Below, piece by piece: positions 7,674 to 16,636 of a stretch of DNA of 64,000 nt. The notes beneath the pieces are model-generated. The model was not told the origin of the DNA and searched no databases. It was given only the letters and a program-made list of their open reading frames with translations. The position numbers were made by a program, and so were the translations under genes. The number at the start of each line of letters is the position of its first letter. Positions within the stretch are counted from its first letter, which is position 1. Source of the stretch: Paraburkholderia sp. PGU19 (GTDB taxonomy: Bacteria; Pseudomonadota; Gammaproteobacteria; Burkholderiales; Burkholderiaceae); assembly GCF_013426915.1 (NCBI RefSeq), contig NZ_AP023182.1:372001-436000 (forward strand), written 5' to 3'.

Positions 7674-8975
7674 TCAGTTCGTCACGCGTTCGATCTGTCC
7701 GCCGAAGCGGCCCACGAACATACCCGCAATCAACGCGATCAGCGCGACACCCGTCAGGAAGATGCCGGGCGCCGTCAATGCACCGGTGTGATGCAGCAGT
7801 TGCGTGACGACCAGCGGTGTAATGCCTGTGAAGATCACGGTCGCGAGGTTGAGCGATAGCGCGATGCCGCTGAAGCGCACGTTGGTCGGAAAGAGATCGG
7901 CAAGCAGATACGCGTACGCGCCGTTCACGAAGCCACCGACGACACCGATTACCAAGAACGCGAACAGCGGGTCGACCTCATGCGCGGCCACGAGCCGATA
8001 AAACGGATAGCTGCCGAGCAGCATCACGACTGATCCGATGCGATGCCAATGCCGCGAAGGCACCGAATCACCGAGCCACGCGAAAAGCAGCAACGAGGCC
8101 GACATCGTCGCGATACCGAGATTCTGCCCGGCGCTGACTGCCGTGGGGGCGTAGTGCAGCACAGTCGTCAGGTACGACGGCAGCACCACGAAAAGCAGGC
8201 TGTTCGATGCATTCACGATCCCTGCCACGCCGACACCGATCAAGACCTGCTTCGGATAATCGGTCAGCACTTTCCTGAAGGGGCGCTTGACCTTGTGGCT
8301 CTTTAGCCGCTGATACTCATTCGACTCTTCCAGCGATGTGCGCAGCCAGTACGACACGAGGCCGATCACGCCACCGAAAATAAAGGCAATGCGCCAGCCG
8401 TACGTGAGCACATCGGCGGCGCTCAGCAGCGAATGCAGCGCGAGACTGATCAGCGTCGCCGTCAACACGCCGGAATTCAGGCAGAAAATCACGAGCCCGC
8501 TGACGAGGCTTGCGCGCGCGGGAATCTCCTCGACCACGTAAGTGATCGAACACGGCAATTCGCCCGCCAGAAAGAAGCCTTGAGTGAGACGCAGCAGAAC
8601 CAGCATAACCGGCGCCATCACGCCAATCGATGCGTAACCCGGAATCAGCCCGATGCCGATCGTCGCCGCCGACATCGCGAGTACAGATACAAGAAAGATC
8701 ACGCGCCGCCCGAAGCGGTCGCCGAGACTGCTCAGCACGATGCCGCCCAACGGCCGAGACACATAGCCGATGGCGAACACGCTGAACGTGCTGATCAATG
8801 ATGCGAGCGGATCGGTGGCGGGAAAGAATTGCCGTGAGATTTCGCGCGCGAAGATGCCGTAAATGATGAAGTCGTAAATCTCCAGGGAGCCACCGAGGCT
8901 CGCGAGTATCACCGTCTTCCATTTCTGCCTGATCGCTGGCTGGCGTGGAACCGCCGCGATGTCTGCTGAGGCCAT
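7674..8975 (-). CDS. MFS carrier, metabolite:H+ symporter (MHS) family
   Basis: 433 residues with about twelve predicted membrane spans. The loop between spans 2 and 3 reads SSLGDRFGRRVIF (MFS motif A). RLTQGFFLAGELPCS and EEIPARASLVSG follow, a pattern of the MHS/sugar-porter branch that imports organic acids with protons. Start ATG 8975 has a GGAG site upstream. It is the middle gene of the leftward operon, 51 bases after the sulfatase stop and 19 before the oxidase. It likely imports the compound, or the desulfated product, used by those enzymes (inference). Confidence 0.85.
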   Translation of the reverse strand: MASADIAAVPRQPAIRQKWKTVILASLGGSLEIYDFIIYGIFAREISRQFFPATDPLASLISTFSVFAIGYVSRPLGGIVLSSLGDRFGRRVIFLVSVLAMSAATIGIGLIPGYASIGVMAPVMLVLLRLTQGFFLAGELPCSITYVVEEIPARASLVSGLVIFCLNSGVLTATLISLALHSLLSAADVLTYGWRIAFIFGGVIGLVSYWLRTSLEESNEYQRLKSHKVKRPFRKVLTDYPKQVLIGVGVAGIVNASNSLLFVVLPSYLTTVLHYAPTAVSAGQNLGIATMSASLLLFAWLGDSVPSRHWHRIGSVVMLLGSYPFYRLVAAHEVDPLFAFLVIGVVGGFVNGAYAYLLADLFPTNVRFSGIALSLNLATVIFTGITPLVVTQLLHHTGALTAPGIFLTGVALIALIAGMFVGRFGGQIERVTN

Positions 8976-9026
8976 TGAATCGTCTCCGTCATCTCTTGTC
9001 TATTTGTCTACGTGACACGACGCGTG

Positions 9027-10457
9027 CTATCCAACCGGCACGGGCGTCGCCGCAGGTGTGCCTGTTCGCAGCGCCGCTTCCCTGCCGCCGAATGCTTCGA
9101 CCAGTCTGTCCTGATCGGCTTTCGCGGCGGCATCGGCGGCTTCGGGATCGAGCAGCGCGCGAAGCTGTCGCTCGAAATACGCCAGAACGTCAGCGTATTC
9201 GGGCAACGACGCAAGATCGCGCAGCTCTTCCGGGTCGTTCTTTACATCGAACAATTCCGGCTTCATGCCGAGATAATGGTGATACTTGTAGCGGCTATCC
9301 GCGAGCATATACGCTGCGCTTTCCGATCCAACCGCGTGATACTCGCTGAACGCGAGACGCTCGCGATCGTCCTCCGCACAGGCGAGTTCGACGAGAGACT
9401 CGCCTGGACCATCAATCAACGCCGCGTCGCAGCCCGTGCATTCGAGCAGCGTGTTCTGGATATCCACCAGTGACACGGCCGTTTCGCTCACCTTCCCTAC
9501 CGGCATGCCAGGACCGGCGACGATCATCGGCACACCCGTCGACTCGCGGTACATCAGGCACTTGTTCCACATGCCGCGCTTGCCGAGGTTGTCGCCGTGA
9601 TCGCTGCTGTAGATGATCATCGTCGAATCGTCGAGTCCGCTCTCGCGCAGTGCCGAGAGCACCTTGCCGACCTGCGCGTCGAGGAACGACACCAGCGCGT
9701 AATAGCAGGCGACAGCGAGACGCCGGCGTTCGTCGCTGCCGATCGCGGCGTCGTGATCCATATGCCGCGCCTGACGCTCGACCCATGGGTGCCGCACATA
9801 CCCCGTCGACGGATGCAGCAGCGGCAGGTCGATCTCGCGCGGGTCGTAGAGATCGAGAAATTCCTGCGGCACGACCAGCGGAAAGTGCGGCGCGACGAGG
9901 CCGACAAACAGCACCCACGGCTGATCATCGTTGGCATGCTCGCTGAGCCAGCCGCACGCCGTATCGGCGACGCGCATGTCGAATCGGTTGTAGTCGGATG
10001 TGCCGGGGCCGATCTTGTCGTACAACGGCGAGCGCCCCATCGTCTCGGGCATCGGATTGCGCACCGAGCCCCACACCTGGCCGATGCCATCGAGGATATG
10101 CACCGCGTGATGCTGCCGGCGAAATCCAACCGGCGACGCGTCCGACTTGTAGTGCAGCTTGCCGATCGATTCTGTCAGCACACCGTTCGCCGACAGATGC
10201 TGCGCCCAGCCCGGCGAACTGCCGTCGTACGCGATCGCGTTGTCCCAGCAACGGACGTCGTGGACATAACGTCCCGTCGCAAGGCTGGCGCGCGCCGGAA
10301 CGCAGATCGGCGACGGCGTGTAGGCGTTGCTGAAGCGGGTGCCGCGCTGCGCGAGCGCGTCGAGCGCGGGTGTCTTGATGACGGGATGGCCCGCGCAGCC
10401 CATCAGATTATGCTGATGCTCGTCGGACAGGATGAAGAGGACGTTGGTGGGTTTCAT
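9027..10457 (-). CDS. Sulfatase, choline-sulfatase-like (formylglycine type)
   Basis: 476 residues of the alkaline-phosphatase superfamily. The sulfatase signature PSPICVPARASLATG holds C52 (CxPxR), which is converted to formylglycine in active enzymes. Metal-site residues lie in LFILSDEHQHN near the start and in IYSSDHGDNLGKRGMWNK. The latter is close to choline sulfatases and related phosphonate monoester hydrolases. No signal peptide is seen, so the enzyme is probably cytoplasmic and acts on an imported sulfate ester. I place the start at ATG 10457, because MKPTNVLFILSDE is the conserved N-terminus. First gene of the operon, divergent from a LysR gene. Confidence 0.85.
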   Translation of the reverse strand: MKPTNVLFILSDEHQHNLMGCAGHPVIKTPALDALAQRGTRFSNAYTPSPICVPARASLATGRYVHDVRCWDNAIAYDGSSPGWAQHLSANGVLTESIGKLHYKSDASPVGFRRQHHAVHILDGIGQVWGSVRNPMPETMGRSPLYDKIGPGTSDYNRFDMRVADTACGWLSEHANDDQPWVLFVGLVAPHFPLVVPQEFLDLYDPREIDLPLLHPSTGYVRHPWVERQARHMDHDAAIGSDERRRLAVACYYALVSFLDAQVGKVLSALRESGLDDSTMIIYSSDHGDNLGKRGMWNKCLMYRESTGVPMIVAGPGMPVGKVSETAVSLVDIQNTLLECTGCDAALIDGPGESLVELACAEDDRERLAFSEYHAVGSESAAYMLADSRYKYHHYLGMKPELFDVKNDPEELRDLASLPEYADVLAYFERQLRALLDPEAADAAAKADQDRLVEAFGGREAALRTGTPAATPVPVG

Positions 10458-10556
10458 CGGGTTGTCTGTGCGGCCCGTGCTTGCGGTGCCGCGTCTCCTG
10501 CAAACCATGGTGGTCGAAGGACGCATGAGTTGCAATTGACATTTTTTGAAAAGCGC

Positions 10557-10571
10557 ATAACGATTAGTTAT
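10557..10571. promoter_or_regulatory. LysR-type box between sulfatase operon and its regulator
   Basis: ATAAC-GATTA-GTTAT is a perfect interrupted palindrome containing TAAC-N5-GTTA, which fits the T-N11-A rule for LysR-family boxes. It lies 27 bases upstream of the LysR start (10598) and about 100 bases upstream of the sulfatase start. That is the usual place for autoregulation plus activation of the divergent operon. Binding by this regulator is inference. Confidence 0.6.
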
Positions 10572-10597
10572 TCGCCTGCCACACATCGCCGACACAC

Positions 10598-11548
10598 ATG
10601 GATCCGATTGAGCGCTTTTTTCAGGCGGGGCTGAAGCTCAGCCACCTGCGCCTGCTCACGATGTTCGACAGCCTCGGGCAAATCCGGCTCGTCGCCGAGA
10701 AGCTAAACGTCACGCAACCCGCCGTATCGAAACAGCTCGCAGAACTGGAAGCAGGGTTAGGCGTGCCCGTGCTGAGGCGTGTCGGCAACCGGCTCTTCTT
10801 CACGCCTGTCGGCGAGACACTGATGAAGCGTGCCCGCGAAGTGTTTCATCAGCTCGAACAGGCGCGCTTCGAAGTCGATGCTCTGACGAGCGGTATCTCG
10901 GGAAAGGTTTCCGTCGGCGCGGTGGCGACGGTCATGCCCGTGTTTGCGCCCGAACTCGTGATCGAGCTGAAAAAGCGCGCGCCGCACGTCAACGTGAGCT
11001 TCTACGAGGCCACTAGCGACAGACTCTTTCCGATGCTGGCCGCCGGCGCGCTCGATTTTGTACTGAGCCGCACGGGTCCTCCTCGTGCAGAGGCCACCGC
11101 GTTCGCCTCGCATACCGTGCTCGTCGATCCGATCGTGGTGGTGTGCGGACGCGATCATCCGCTAGCCGCGCGCCGAACGATCGGCGCCGCTGATTTCGCA
11201 GGCCTGACCTGGATTCTGCCGCCGCGCGAAGCGCCCACGTTTCTCGCTTTACAGGCATGGATGCATGAGAACGGCCTCGAGTTTCCCGATGGATGCGTGC
11301 AATCCATTTCGTTGCAGGCGAACGAAGCGATGATCGCCGCGTATCCCTTTCTCGCGCTGATGCCGCTTGCCCTTGCGCGGCAAGGTGTGAACCGCGAAAA
11401 GCTTGTCATCCTTCCATTGGAAGGAACGCGTTTCCTTGAGACCATTCAACTCTTCTACAACCATACGTCGGCGAACCCTGTTTTGCCCGTCGCGCTAAGT
11501 TGCGTCGAGACAGCTAAAAAGCGAATCGCAACAGCGTTTCTCAACTAG
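10598..11548 (+). CDS. LysR-family transcriptional regulator
   Basis: 316 residues. The winged helix-turn-helix (about 15-75) has HLRLLTMFDSLGQIRLVAEKL and NVTQPAVSKQLAELEAGLG. The rest is a periplasmic-binding-protein-like effector domain starting at SGKVSVGAVATVMPVFAPE. This subgroup resembles GbpR/GalR-type regulators of sugar and acid catabolism. It is divergent from the sulfatase-MFS-oxidase operon, with a LysR box between, so it is the likely regulator of that operon. The effector is unknown. Confidence 0.88.
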   Translation: MDPIERFFQAGLKLSHLRLLTMFDSLGQIRLVAEKLNVTQPAVSKQLAELEAGLGVPVLRRVGNRLFFTPVGETLMKRAREVFHQLEQARFEVDALTSGISGKVSVGAVATVMPVFAPELVIELKKRAPHVNVSFYEATSDRLFPMLAAGALDFVLSRTGPPRAEATAFASHTVLVDPIVVVCGRDHPLAARRTIGAADFAGLTWILPPREAPTFLALQAWMHENGLEFPDGCVQSISLQANEAMIAAYPFLALMPLALARQGVNREKLVILPLEGTRFLETIQLFYNHTSANPVLPVALSCVETAKKRIATAFLN

Positions 11549-11819
11549 GCTTTCGTAACTCCAAAGCGCACACGATCGCGCGAGGCATCCAGACACCGTC
11601 CGGACTGTTGTAATGGATGTGACGTCATCACCTGGCGCAACTCGGGACTCCAAAGGTGGTTTGTGGAGGACAACCGACGCCGGAATGTCCGAACGCTTTC
11701 GGCTCCCGAAGACCGCAGTTCGGTCATTGCATTCAACGTGCCTCAACAGATCCGCGCAAAATGAGTGGCCGCAATCATATCGCGCTACTTCCGATCGATC
11801 CCTGCCCCCCTGCCTCGCG

Positions 11820-13166
11820 TTACAGGTACCACCGGTACTCGCGCGCACCGATTTCGTTTCTGAAGTCGAGTTCCTCCTGCCGTTTATTCTCGCAGTACAC
11901 CATGACGAACTCTCTGCCCATTCCTTCGCGCACGGCGGGATCAATCTGCATAGCTGCTACAGCCGATAGCACGTCCTTCGGGAAGTCGATTCCGCTGCCG
12001 CGATCCTCGTTCAGTGGCGCGATCGGCTCGATGCCCGCGTCGAGGCCGTGTTCCATGCCGCTCAGGATCGCCGCGAGCACGAGGTACGGATTCGCGTCTG
12101 CGCTCGCGAGACGATGCTCGATTCGCAGATCGGTCGGTTCGGACTCGGGAATCCGGATGCACGCATCGCGATCTTCGAAGCCCCAGCTCGCACGGCTCGC
12201 CGCGTTCACCATCGAGCCGTACCGCCGGTACGCGTTGTGGTTTGGTGCGAACACAGGCATGCAGTGCGGCAGCAGCGCAAGGCAGCCGGCCACGGCGTGA
12301 CGCAACGGACGCTGGTTATCGAGCGCGAGCAGATTGCGGCCCGCCTCGTCGTAGAGGCTCACGTGCACGTGCATCCCGCTGCCCGGCGCATGCAGATACG
12401 GTTTACCCATGAAGCTCGCGCGATAACCGTGTTTCAGCGCGACCCCGCGCGTGCTGCGGCAGAACATCGCCGACCAGTCGGCGGCGCGCATCGCGTCGTC
12501 GCTATGACCAAAGTTGATCTCGAACTGTCCGGGCCCAAGCTCGGCCATGATCACCGTCGCATCGATCCCTTGCTGGCACGCGACGTCGACCATCTCGTGC
12601 AGCACCTCGGAGAAGCGAGAGAGCCGTTCAATATGCATGTTCGGCTGGTCGTCGGGATCTCCGCTCAACCGGTCGCGTGGATACCTGGGTATCCCGTCTT
12701 TGAGTTGTGCGTCAAACAGATAAAACTCGAGCTCGAACGCGACCACGGGCCGTATCCCGCGTCGCCTGAGACGTGTCAGCACGCGCGCGAGTACTTCGCG
12801 CGGCTCGAATTCGACTGGTGCGTCGGTGCCGTCGGTGGAGATCAGCATCTGGCCGAGTGGCTGCGTTTCCCAGCTCACTGGCTTGAGCGTGCCAGGAATC
12901 AGGCGGCGCACCGCGTCCGGATCGCCGTCGTTGAAGCAATAGTCGCCGATCTTGTAGAGGCCGCCCTGCGTGCCGAGCAGGATGCAGTTCTGCGGCATCT
13001 TCAGCAGTGAGCCCGATGCGACCTTTTCGAGCGAGTCGATCGGATAGCGCTTGCCGTAGAAGTGGCCGGGCAGATCGAGGCAGATCAGGTCGACGTAGCG
13101 GATCTCAGGATGCGCGGCGCGAAACGCGCGAACTTCAGCGACCAGATCGGAAGCGGCGGAATGCAT
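11820..13166 (-). CDS. puuA: Gamma-glutamyl-amine ligase, glutamine-synthetase family (PuuA-like)
   Basis: 448 residues, the length of PuuA-type ligases. Glutamine-synthetase signatures are in order: FELEFYLFD (metal glutamate), MAELGPGQFEINFGHSDD, APGSGMHVHVSLYD, then NHNAYRRYG and the ASADANPYLVLAA helix. The family joins glutamate to putrescine or another amine with ATP, the first step of the gamma-glutamyl route. ATG 13166 is chosen for a GAGGA site upstream and the conserved N-terminal helix. Third in a leftward cluster after puuB- and puuR-like genes, 156 bases beyond puuR. The amine is not certain: paralogues act on putrescine, ethanolamine or anilines. Confidence 0.8.
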   Translation of the reverse strand: MHSAASDLVAEVRAFRAAHPEIRYVDLICLDLPGHFYGKRYPIDSLEKVASGSLLKMPQNCILLGTQGGLYKIGDYCFNDGDPDAVRRLIPGTLKPVSWETQPLGQMLISTDGTDAPVEFEPREVLARVLTRLRRRGIRPVVAFELEFYLFDAQLKDGIPRYPRDRLSGDPDDQPNMHIERLSRFSEVLHEMVDVACQQGIDATVIMAELGPGQFEINFGHSDDAMRAADWSAMFCRSTRGVALKHGYRASFMGKPYLHAPGSGMHVHVSLYDEAGRNLLALDNQRPLRHAVAGCLALLPHCMPVFAPNHNAYRRYGSMVNAASRASWGFEDRDACIRIPESEPTDLRIEHRLASADANPYLVLAAILSGMEHGLDAGIEPIAPLNEDRGSGIDFPKDVLSAVAAMQIDPAVREGMGREFVMVYCENKRQEELDFRNEIGAREYRWYL

Positions 13167-13322
13167 GGTTCTCGTCCTCGTCGTGGGAAAGCGGCAGTGT
13201 GTGAAGGCGTTCAGACGAACCCGATGACGGACTTCCGCGACGCGGCGGTCCATACCATGAGCGCAGGAAACGATTCGATTCGCGCGGAATGGCAAACTGA
13301 CATCGCATGCCCCCGCGCGACC

Positions 13323-13877
13323 TCAGGTGAAAACCCAGATGATCCGTGTCGGCTGGTCGGTGAGATTGGCGTAGCGGAACCGGGCATGCGCGGGCACCTG
13401 AAAAGCATCGTTCGGTCCGAGCGTGACGGGCTCGCCGTTGTCGAGCCAGACCGTGAGCTCACCCTCGAGCACAAAGCCGCCCTGTTCGTCACGGTCGTCG
13501 ACGGGACGTTCCCCGCTGCTCGCGCCGGGCGCGAGATGGCTTTCGAGCATCGAAAACCGCGCACGCATGGTCGGCGACACGAGGACGTCGGTGATGCCCT
13601 CCGCGTAATACAGCGTGCGGCGTTCTCCGGGACGCGTGACCCACGGAACCGGGCGGGGCTTGCTCAGGCTGTAGAAGTAGGTGTGCGGCGTGTCAAGCGC
13701 GTCGCAGATCGCGGTCAGATCGGCGACGGTGGGGCGCGACAGCCCGCGCTCGACTTGCGACAGAAAGCCCACGGAGCGTCCCATCCTGTCGGCCAGTTCG
13801 CGCAGTGTGACCTTGCGATGCTTGCGCAGATCGCGGATCAGGATTGCAAGGCCCTCTATTTCTTCCTGCTCGTTCAT
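13323..13877 (-). CDS. puuR: XRE-cupin regulator (PuuR-like)
   Basis: 184 residues. The N-terminal XRE helix-turn-helix (about 12-66) reads LRKHRKVTLRELADRMGRS then VGFLSQVERGLSRPTV. The C-terminal cupin (about 110-184) has ARFSMLESHLAPGASSGERP and GPNDAFQVPAHARFRYAN. This is the layout of PuuR, the repressor of putrescine catabolism. It begins 14 bases after the puuB-like stop and precedes puuA, so it is embedded in the operon it probably controls. Repeated operator-like words upstream of puuB fit this. Confidence 0.8.
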   Translation of the reverse strand: MNEQEEIEGLAILIRDLRKHRKVTLRELADRMGRSVGFLSQVERGLSRPTVADLTAICDALDTPHTYFYSLSKPRPVPWVTRPGERRTLYYAEGITDVLVSPTMRARFSMLESHLAPGASSGERPVDDRDEQGGFVLEGELTVWLDNGEPVTLGPNDAFQVPAHARFRYANLTDQPTRIIWVFT

Positions 13878-13891
13878 GATCGGTTTCCTGT

Positions 13892-15181
13892 TCAGAGTGT
13901 GTCGCGCAAGCGGAACCAGGCCTTGCCGATCGCTTCGAGGGGCGCGGCGAATCGCTCGCCACCTGGAAAGTGCGGGTTGCGGATGCGCTGGTACAGAGAC
14001 AGAAGGTGATCGTTGCCAAGGATCGCATCGGCGACGGCTCGCGCACCCGCAAGCGTCGGCAGCACACCGTGCCCTGAAAAACCCTGAAGCCAGTAACGCT
14101 GCCTGTGGCAGCCGATGTCCGGCGTACGGCGCATGCTGATGTCGAGGTGCCCGCCCCACGCGAACTCGAGCTTCACGCCGCGCAACTGCGGGAGTGCGCG
14201 TTCAAGTGGCCGCCGCGTGCTTTCTGCGATGTTGGCCGGAATGCCGCCAAGGTACGTGCAGCCGCCGCCGAATAGCAGTCGATTGTCGGGGCTCCGCCGG
14301 AAGTAGTCGGGCACGAACTGATTGTCGATCACACAACTGTTGCGCGGCAGCAGTAAATTCGCGAGCTCGGGATCGAGCGGCTCGGTCGCGACCTGATACG
14401 TGCCGACGGGAAGCACGCGCCTCGCAAGCTTGGGGTCCAACCGGTCGATGTACGCATTGCACGCGAGTACGAGCACATCCGCGTGAACTTCGCCCCGCTC
14501 GGTGCGCGCAACGTAGCCTGATGACGTCTCGCGGTAGTCGAGCACACGGCTCTGCTCAAAGATGCGACCGCCCGCGCGCCCGGTCGCCAGCGCGAGGCCG
14601 AGCGCCAACTTCAGCGGATTCAGGTGGCCAGCCTCCGGATCGTAGAGCGCGCCCAGATAACGCCGGCTGCCGATCCATTCCGGCATCTCGTCGCGCCTGA
14701 TGACACGCAGGCGATCGTAGCCCCAGCGCTCGGCCGCCTCGTCTCGCGCCTGATCGAGCAACGCGACGCGGCGCGGCCGGACAGCTGCCCACAAGCTGCC
14801 CGGGCGATAGTCGATGTCGAATCCGTGTCGTGTCGGTAGGTCCCGGATTTCCCTCGCGGCCCAACGCATGGTGTCCCACAGTTCACGGGCGCGCGCGTGA
14901 CCCAATGAGTCTTCGAGCGGTTGCATATCGCACGACCAGCCGAGCAACGCCTGCCCGCCGTTGCGGCCCGACGCCGCCCATGCGACGCGGCACGCCTCCA
15001 GCACGATGACACGCTTGCCCGCCGACGCAAGCCGCAGCGCCGTATGTAGCCCGCTGAAACCCGCGCCAACGACCAGCACATCCGCATCCAGCCGGCCGTC
15101 CAGCACGGGATGCAGCGGAATCGGCGCGGCCAGGGTACTGGCGTAGTAGCTTGTCACGTGCTGGGCAGACTGCGCGAACAT
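13892..15181 (-). CDS. puuB: FAD-dependent gamma-glutamyl-amine oxidase (PuuB-like, DAO family)
   Basis: 429 residues of the D-amino-acid-oxidase fold. The dinucleotide motif DVLVVGAGFSGLHTALRLA is near residue 35. It is followed by VAWAASGRNGGQALLGWS, a hallmark of PuuB-like oxidases, and the C-terminal FAD segment GYWLQGFSGHGVLPT in the form YWLQGFSGHG. The family oxidises a gamma-glutamyl-amine to the aldehyde, giving H2O2. ATG 15181 has a GAGGA site. First gene of the leftward puuB-puuR-puuA cluster. The aldehyde dehydrogenase and gamma-glutamyl hydrolase of the full pathway are not in this window. Confidence 0.8.
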   Translation of the reverse strand: MFAQSAQHVTSYYASTLAAPIPLHPVLDGRLDADVLVVGAGFSGLHTALRLASAGKRVIVLEACRVAWAASGRNGGQALLGWSCDMQPLEDSLGHARARELWDTMRWAAREIRDLPTRHGFDIDYRPGSLWAAVRPRRVALLDQARDEAAERWGYDRLRVIRRDEMPEWIGSRRYLGALYDPEAGHLNPLKLALGLALATGRAGGRIFEQSRVLDYRETSSGYVARTERGEVHADVLVLACNAYIDRLDPKLARRVLPVGTYQVATEPLDPELANLLLPRNSCVIDNQFVPDYFRRSPDNRLLFGGGCTYLGGIPANIAESTRRPLERALPQLRGVKLEFAWGGHLDISMRRTPDIGCHRQRYWLQGFSGHGVLPTLAGARAVADAILGNDHLLSLYQRIRNPHFPGGERFAAPLEAIGKAWFRLRDTL

Positions 15182-15190
15182 GGGCGTCCT

Positions 15191-15243
15191 CGTGAAAATT
15201 CACGCATTAAATTTCATGAAAAAATAGCGCATAAATTTCATGG
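15191..15243. promoter_or_regulatory. Repeated operator-like words upstream of puuB
   Basis: Three related elements lie just before the puuB start. CGTGAA-AA-TTCACG (15191-15204) is an inverted repeat. Two direct copies of a CGCAT(T)AAATTTCATG word start at 15203 and 15229, 26 bases apart. The second copy lacks one T, and the first includes the palindrome TTCATGAA. On the coding strand they read CATGAAATTTA(A)TGCG. Their position, and the PuuR-like gene in the operon, make them candidate PuuR sites. This is not tested. Confidence 0.55.
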
Positions 15244-15854
15244 CGGCAAGTGTAGGAATTGCCGGGACCGCGCCAAAGCGGGGGGCTATGCCGCGGTATG
15301 ACGAGTGCGATCGTTGCATGCGAGCGTGGGATATGCGGATCCTTGAAGGTCGGGTCTGCACATTGGCATGGCCGTCGGCTATGCAGGTGACAACCCGTTG
15401 GGGCCTCCGTCTCAAGGCACCGTCACGGAGCTCCGCGACAGCCCAGAACGATCCCCCCTTCCCCTGTCGTTCCACCATCTTTACGCCACAGGCCGTACAA
15501 GTTGGCGTCTGGTGCCTTGTTCGTCCTCATGAGGCCCTCTATCAGTGTGTCTGTCGCACCGACTGTATGCGGCTTCAATTGGATGAAAATGAAGCCTGCA
15601 CGGCACAGGAAGCAGTCAACGCGCGGCGCGCCATGTAACCCGGGAGTCCAAGCGATGCCAGCGACGTACGGACGCGTTTGAGTCGTCGCTCTATCGCCAT
15701 GGTGACAATGGTGAATCTTCGAGCGGTTTTGTTTAAACGTGATGGGCGCCGCCGGCGCCATGCCCGTTGTATCAGTCTCGTAGGGTTGCTCGCCTAAACT
15801 CCAGGGATGACAGAACTGGGCTTAACCGGGTGCAGTACGCAACAGGAGGTCATC
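15244..15854. other. Gene-poor interval, 0.6 kb
   Basis: Open frames here (for example 15423-15761 on the minus strand, 112 codons) lack ribosome sites and a recognisable family. The sequence before 15855 holds the AGGAGG site and presumably the promoter of the DUF4148 gene. Nothing else supported. Confidence 0.4.
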
Positions 15855-16148
15855 GTGAAATCGGTCATTTTCGCAGTCGCCGCCACTTCCGCTTTCGCCG
15901 TATCGCTGGCGGCATTCGCCCAGTCGGACACGGCGCCCCGCACACGTGCCCAGGTGCGCGCCGAACTCCAGCAAATAGAACAGGCCGGCTACAACCCCGC
16001 GGCGGGTAAAGACAGGAACTATCCGCAGGATATTCAGGCGGCTGAAAGACGCCTCTCATACGGCGGCGTAAAGAGTGGATCATCGGCATCAGGATCGCCC
16101 GCGATCGCCCCGGCCGATTCCCCGGACAACAAGACCATCAATCCGTAA
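15855..16148 (+). CDS. DUF4148 small secreted protein
   Basis: 97 residues from GTG 15855, seven bases after a perfect AGGAGG. A signal peptide (about 1-23) begins VKSVIFAVAATSAFAV and ends at FAQS. The mature part has the family core RAQVRAELQQIEQAGYNP, then NYPQDIQAAERR, as in the many DUF4148 paralogues of Burkholderia. They are periplasmic or exported, with no known function. Single gene. Confidence 0.85.
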   Translation: MKSVIFAVAATSAFAVSLAAFAQSDTAPRTRAQVRAELQQIEQAGYNPAAGKDRNYPQDIQAAERRLSYGGVKSGSSASGSPAIAPADSPDNKTINP

Positions 16149-16636
16149 GTGACGGGGCCCGTTCGCTTTTGCGGCCCGGTCGGCAGGCCCAAGTGTGCCC
16201 GTCAGGTTTGCTTAAAAGTGCGAAGCGACCGTTCGAGCGTCTGGCGCGCGCACATGCACTGGTGTCGAAAACTGGCCGGGTACAGTCCCCATGCAATCCG
16301 CGTACACCGCCTGAAGCTCGCAAGCCGGCGACCGGCAGCAAGCGATCCATTGGAGACACCGGGATCGAATCTTAATCTGTCCGCTCCCTTGCCCTTATCT
16401 GCCTTCCGTCAATCGCGGTGAGCATCACTCAAATGCTACCTACAAACCTTCTCCGGCGAAGGCCCCTCAGGATCGGCCAAAGCTAGTTTCGGCAATGGAT
16501 ATACTGTTTGCAGCAACATGCGAAGGCGCACGCAGATTCTCAATAGTGCGCCGGACAGATGGCGCAAAGCAGCATGACCGGTCGGCCAGATTGACTGGTG
16601 CGTTCATCGCACGGCTCATCAGAGAGGTCTCCCGTC
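16149..16636. other. Intergenic, 0.5 kb
   Basis: No gene is supported. It contains the upstream region of the outer-membrane barrel gene, with no clear promoter or hairpin that I can defend. Confidence 0.4.
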
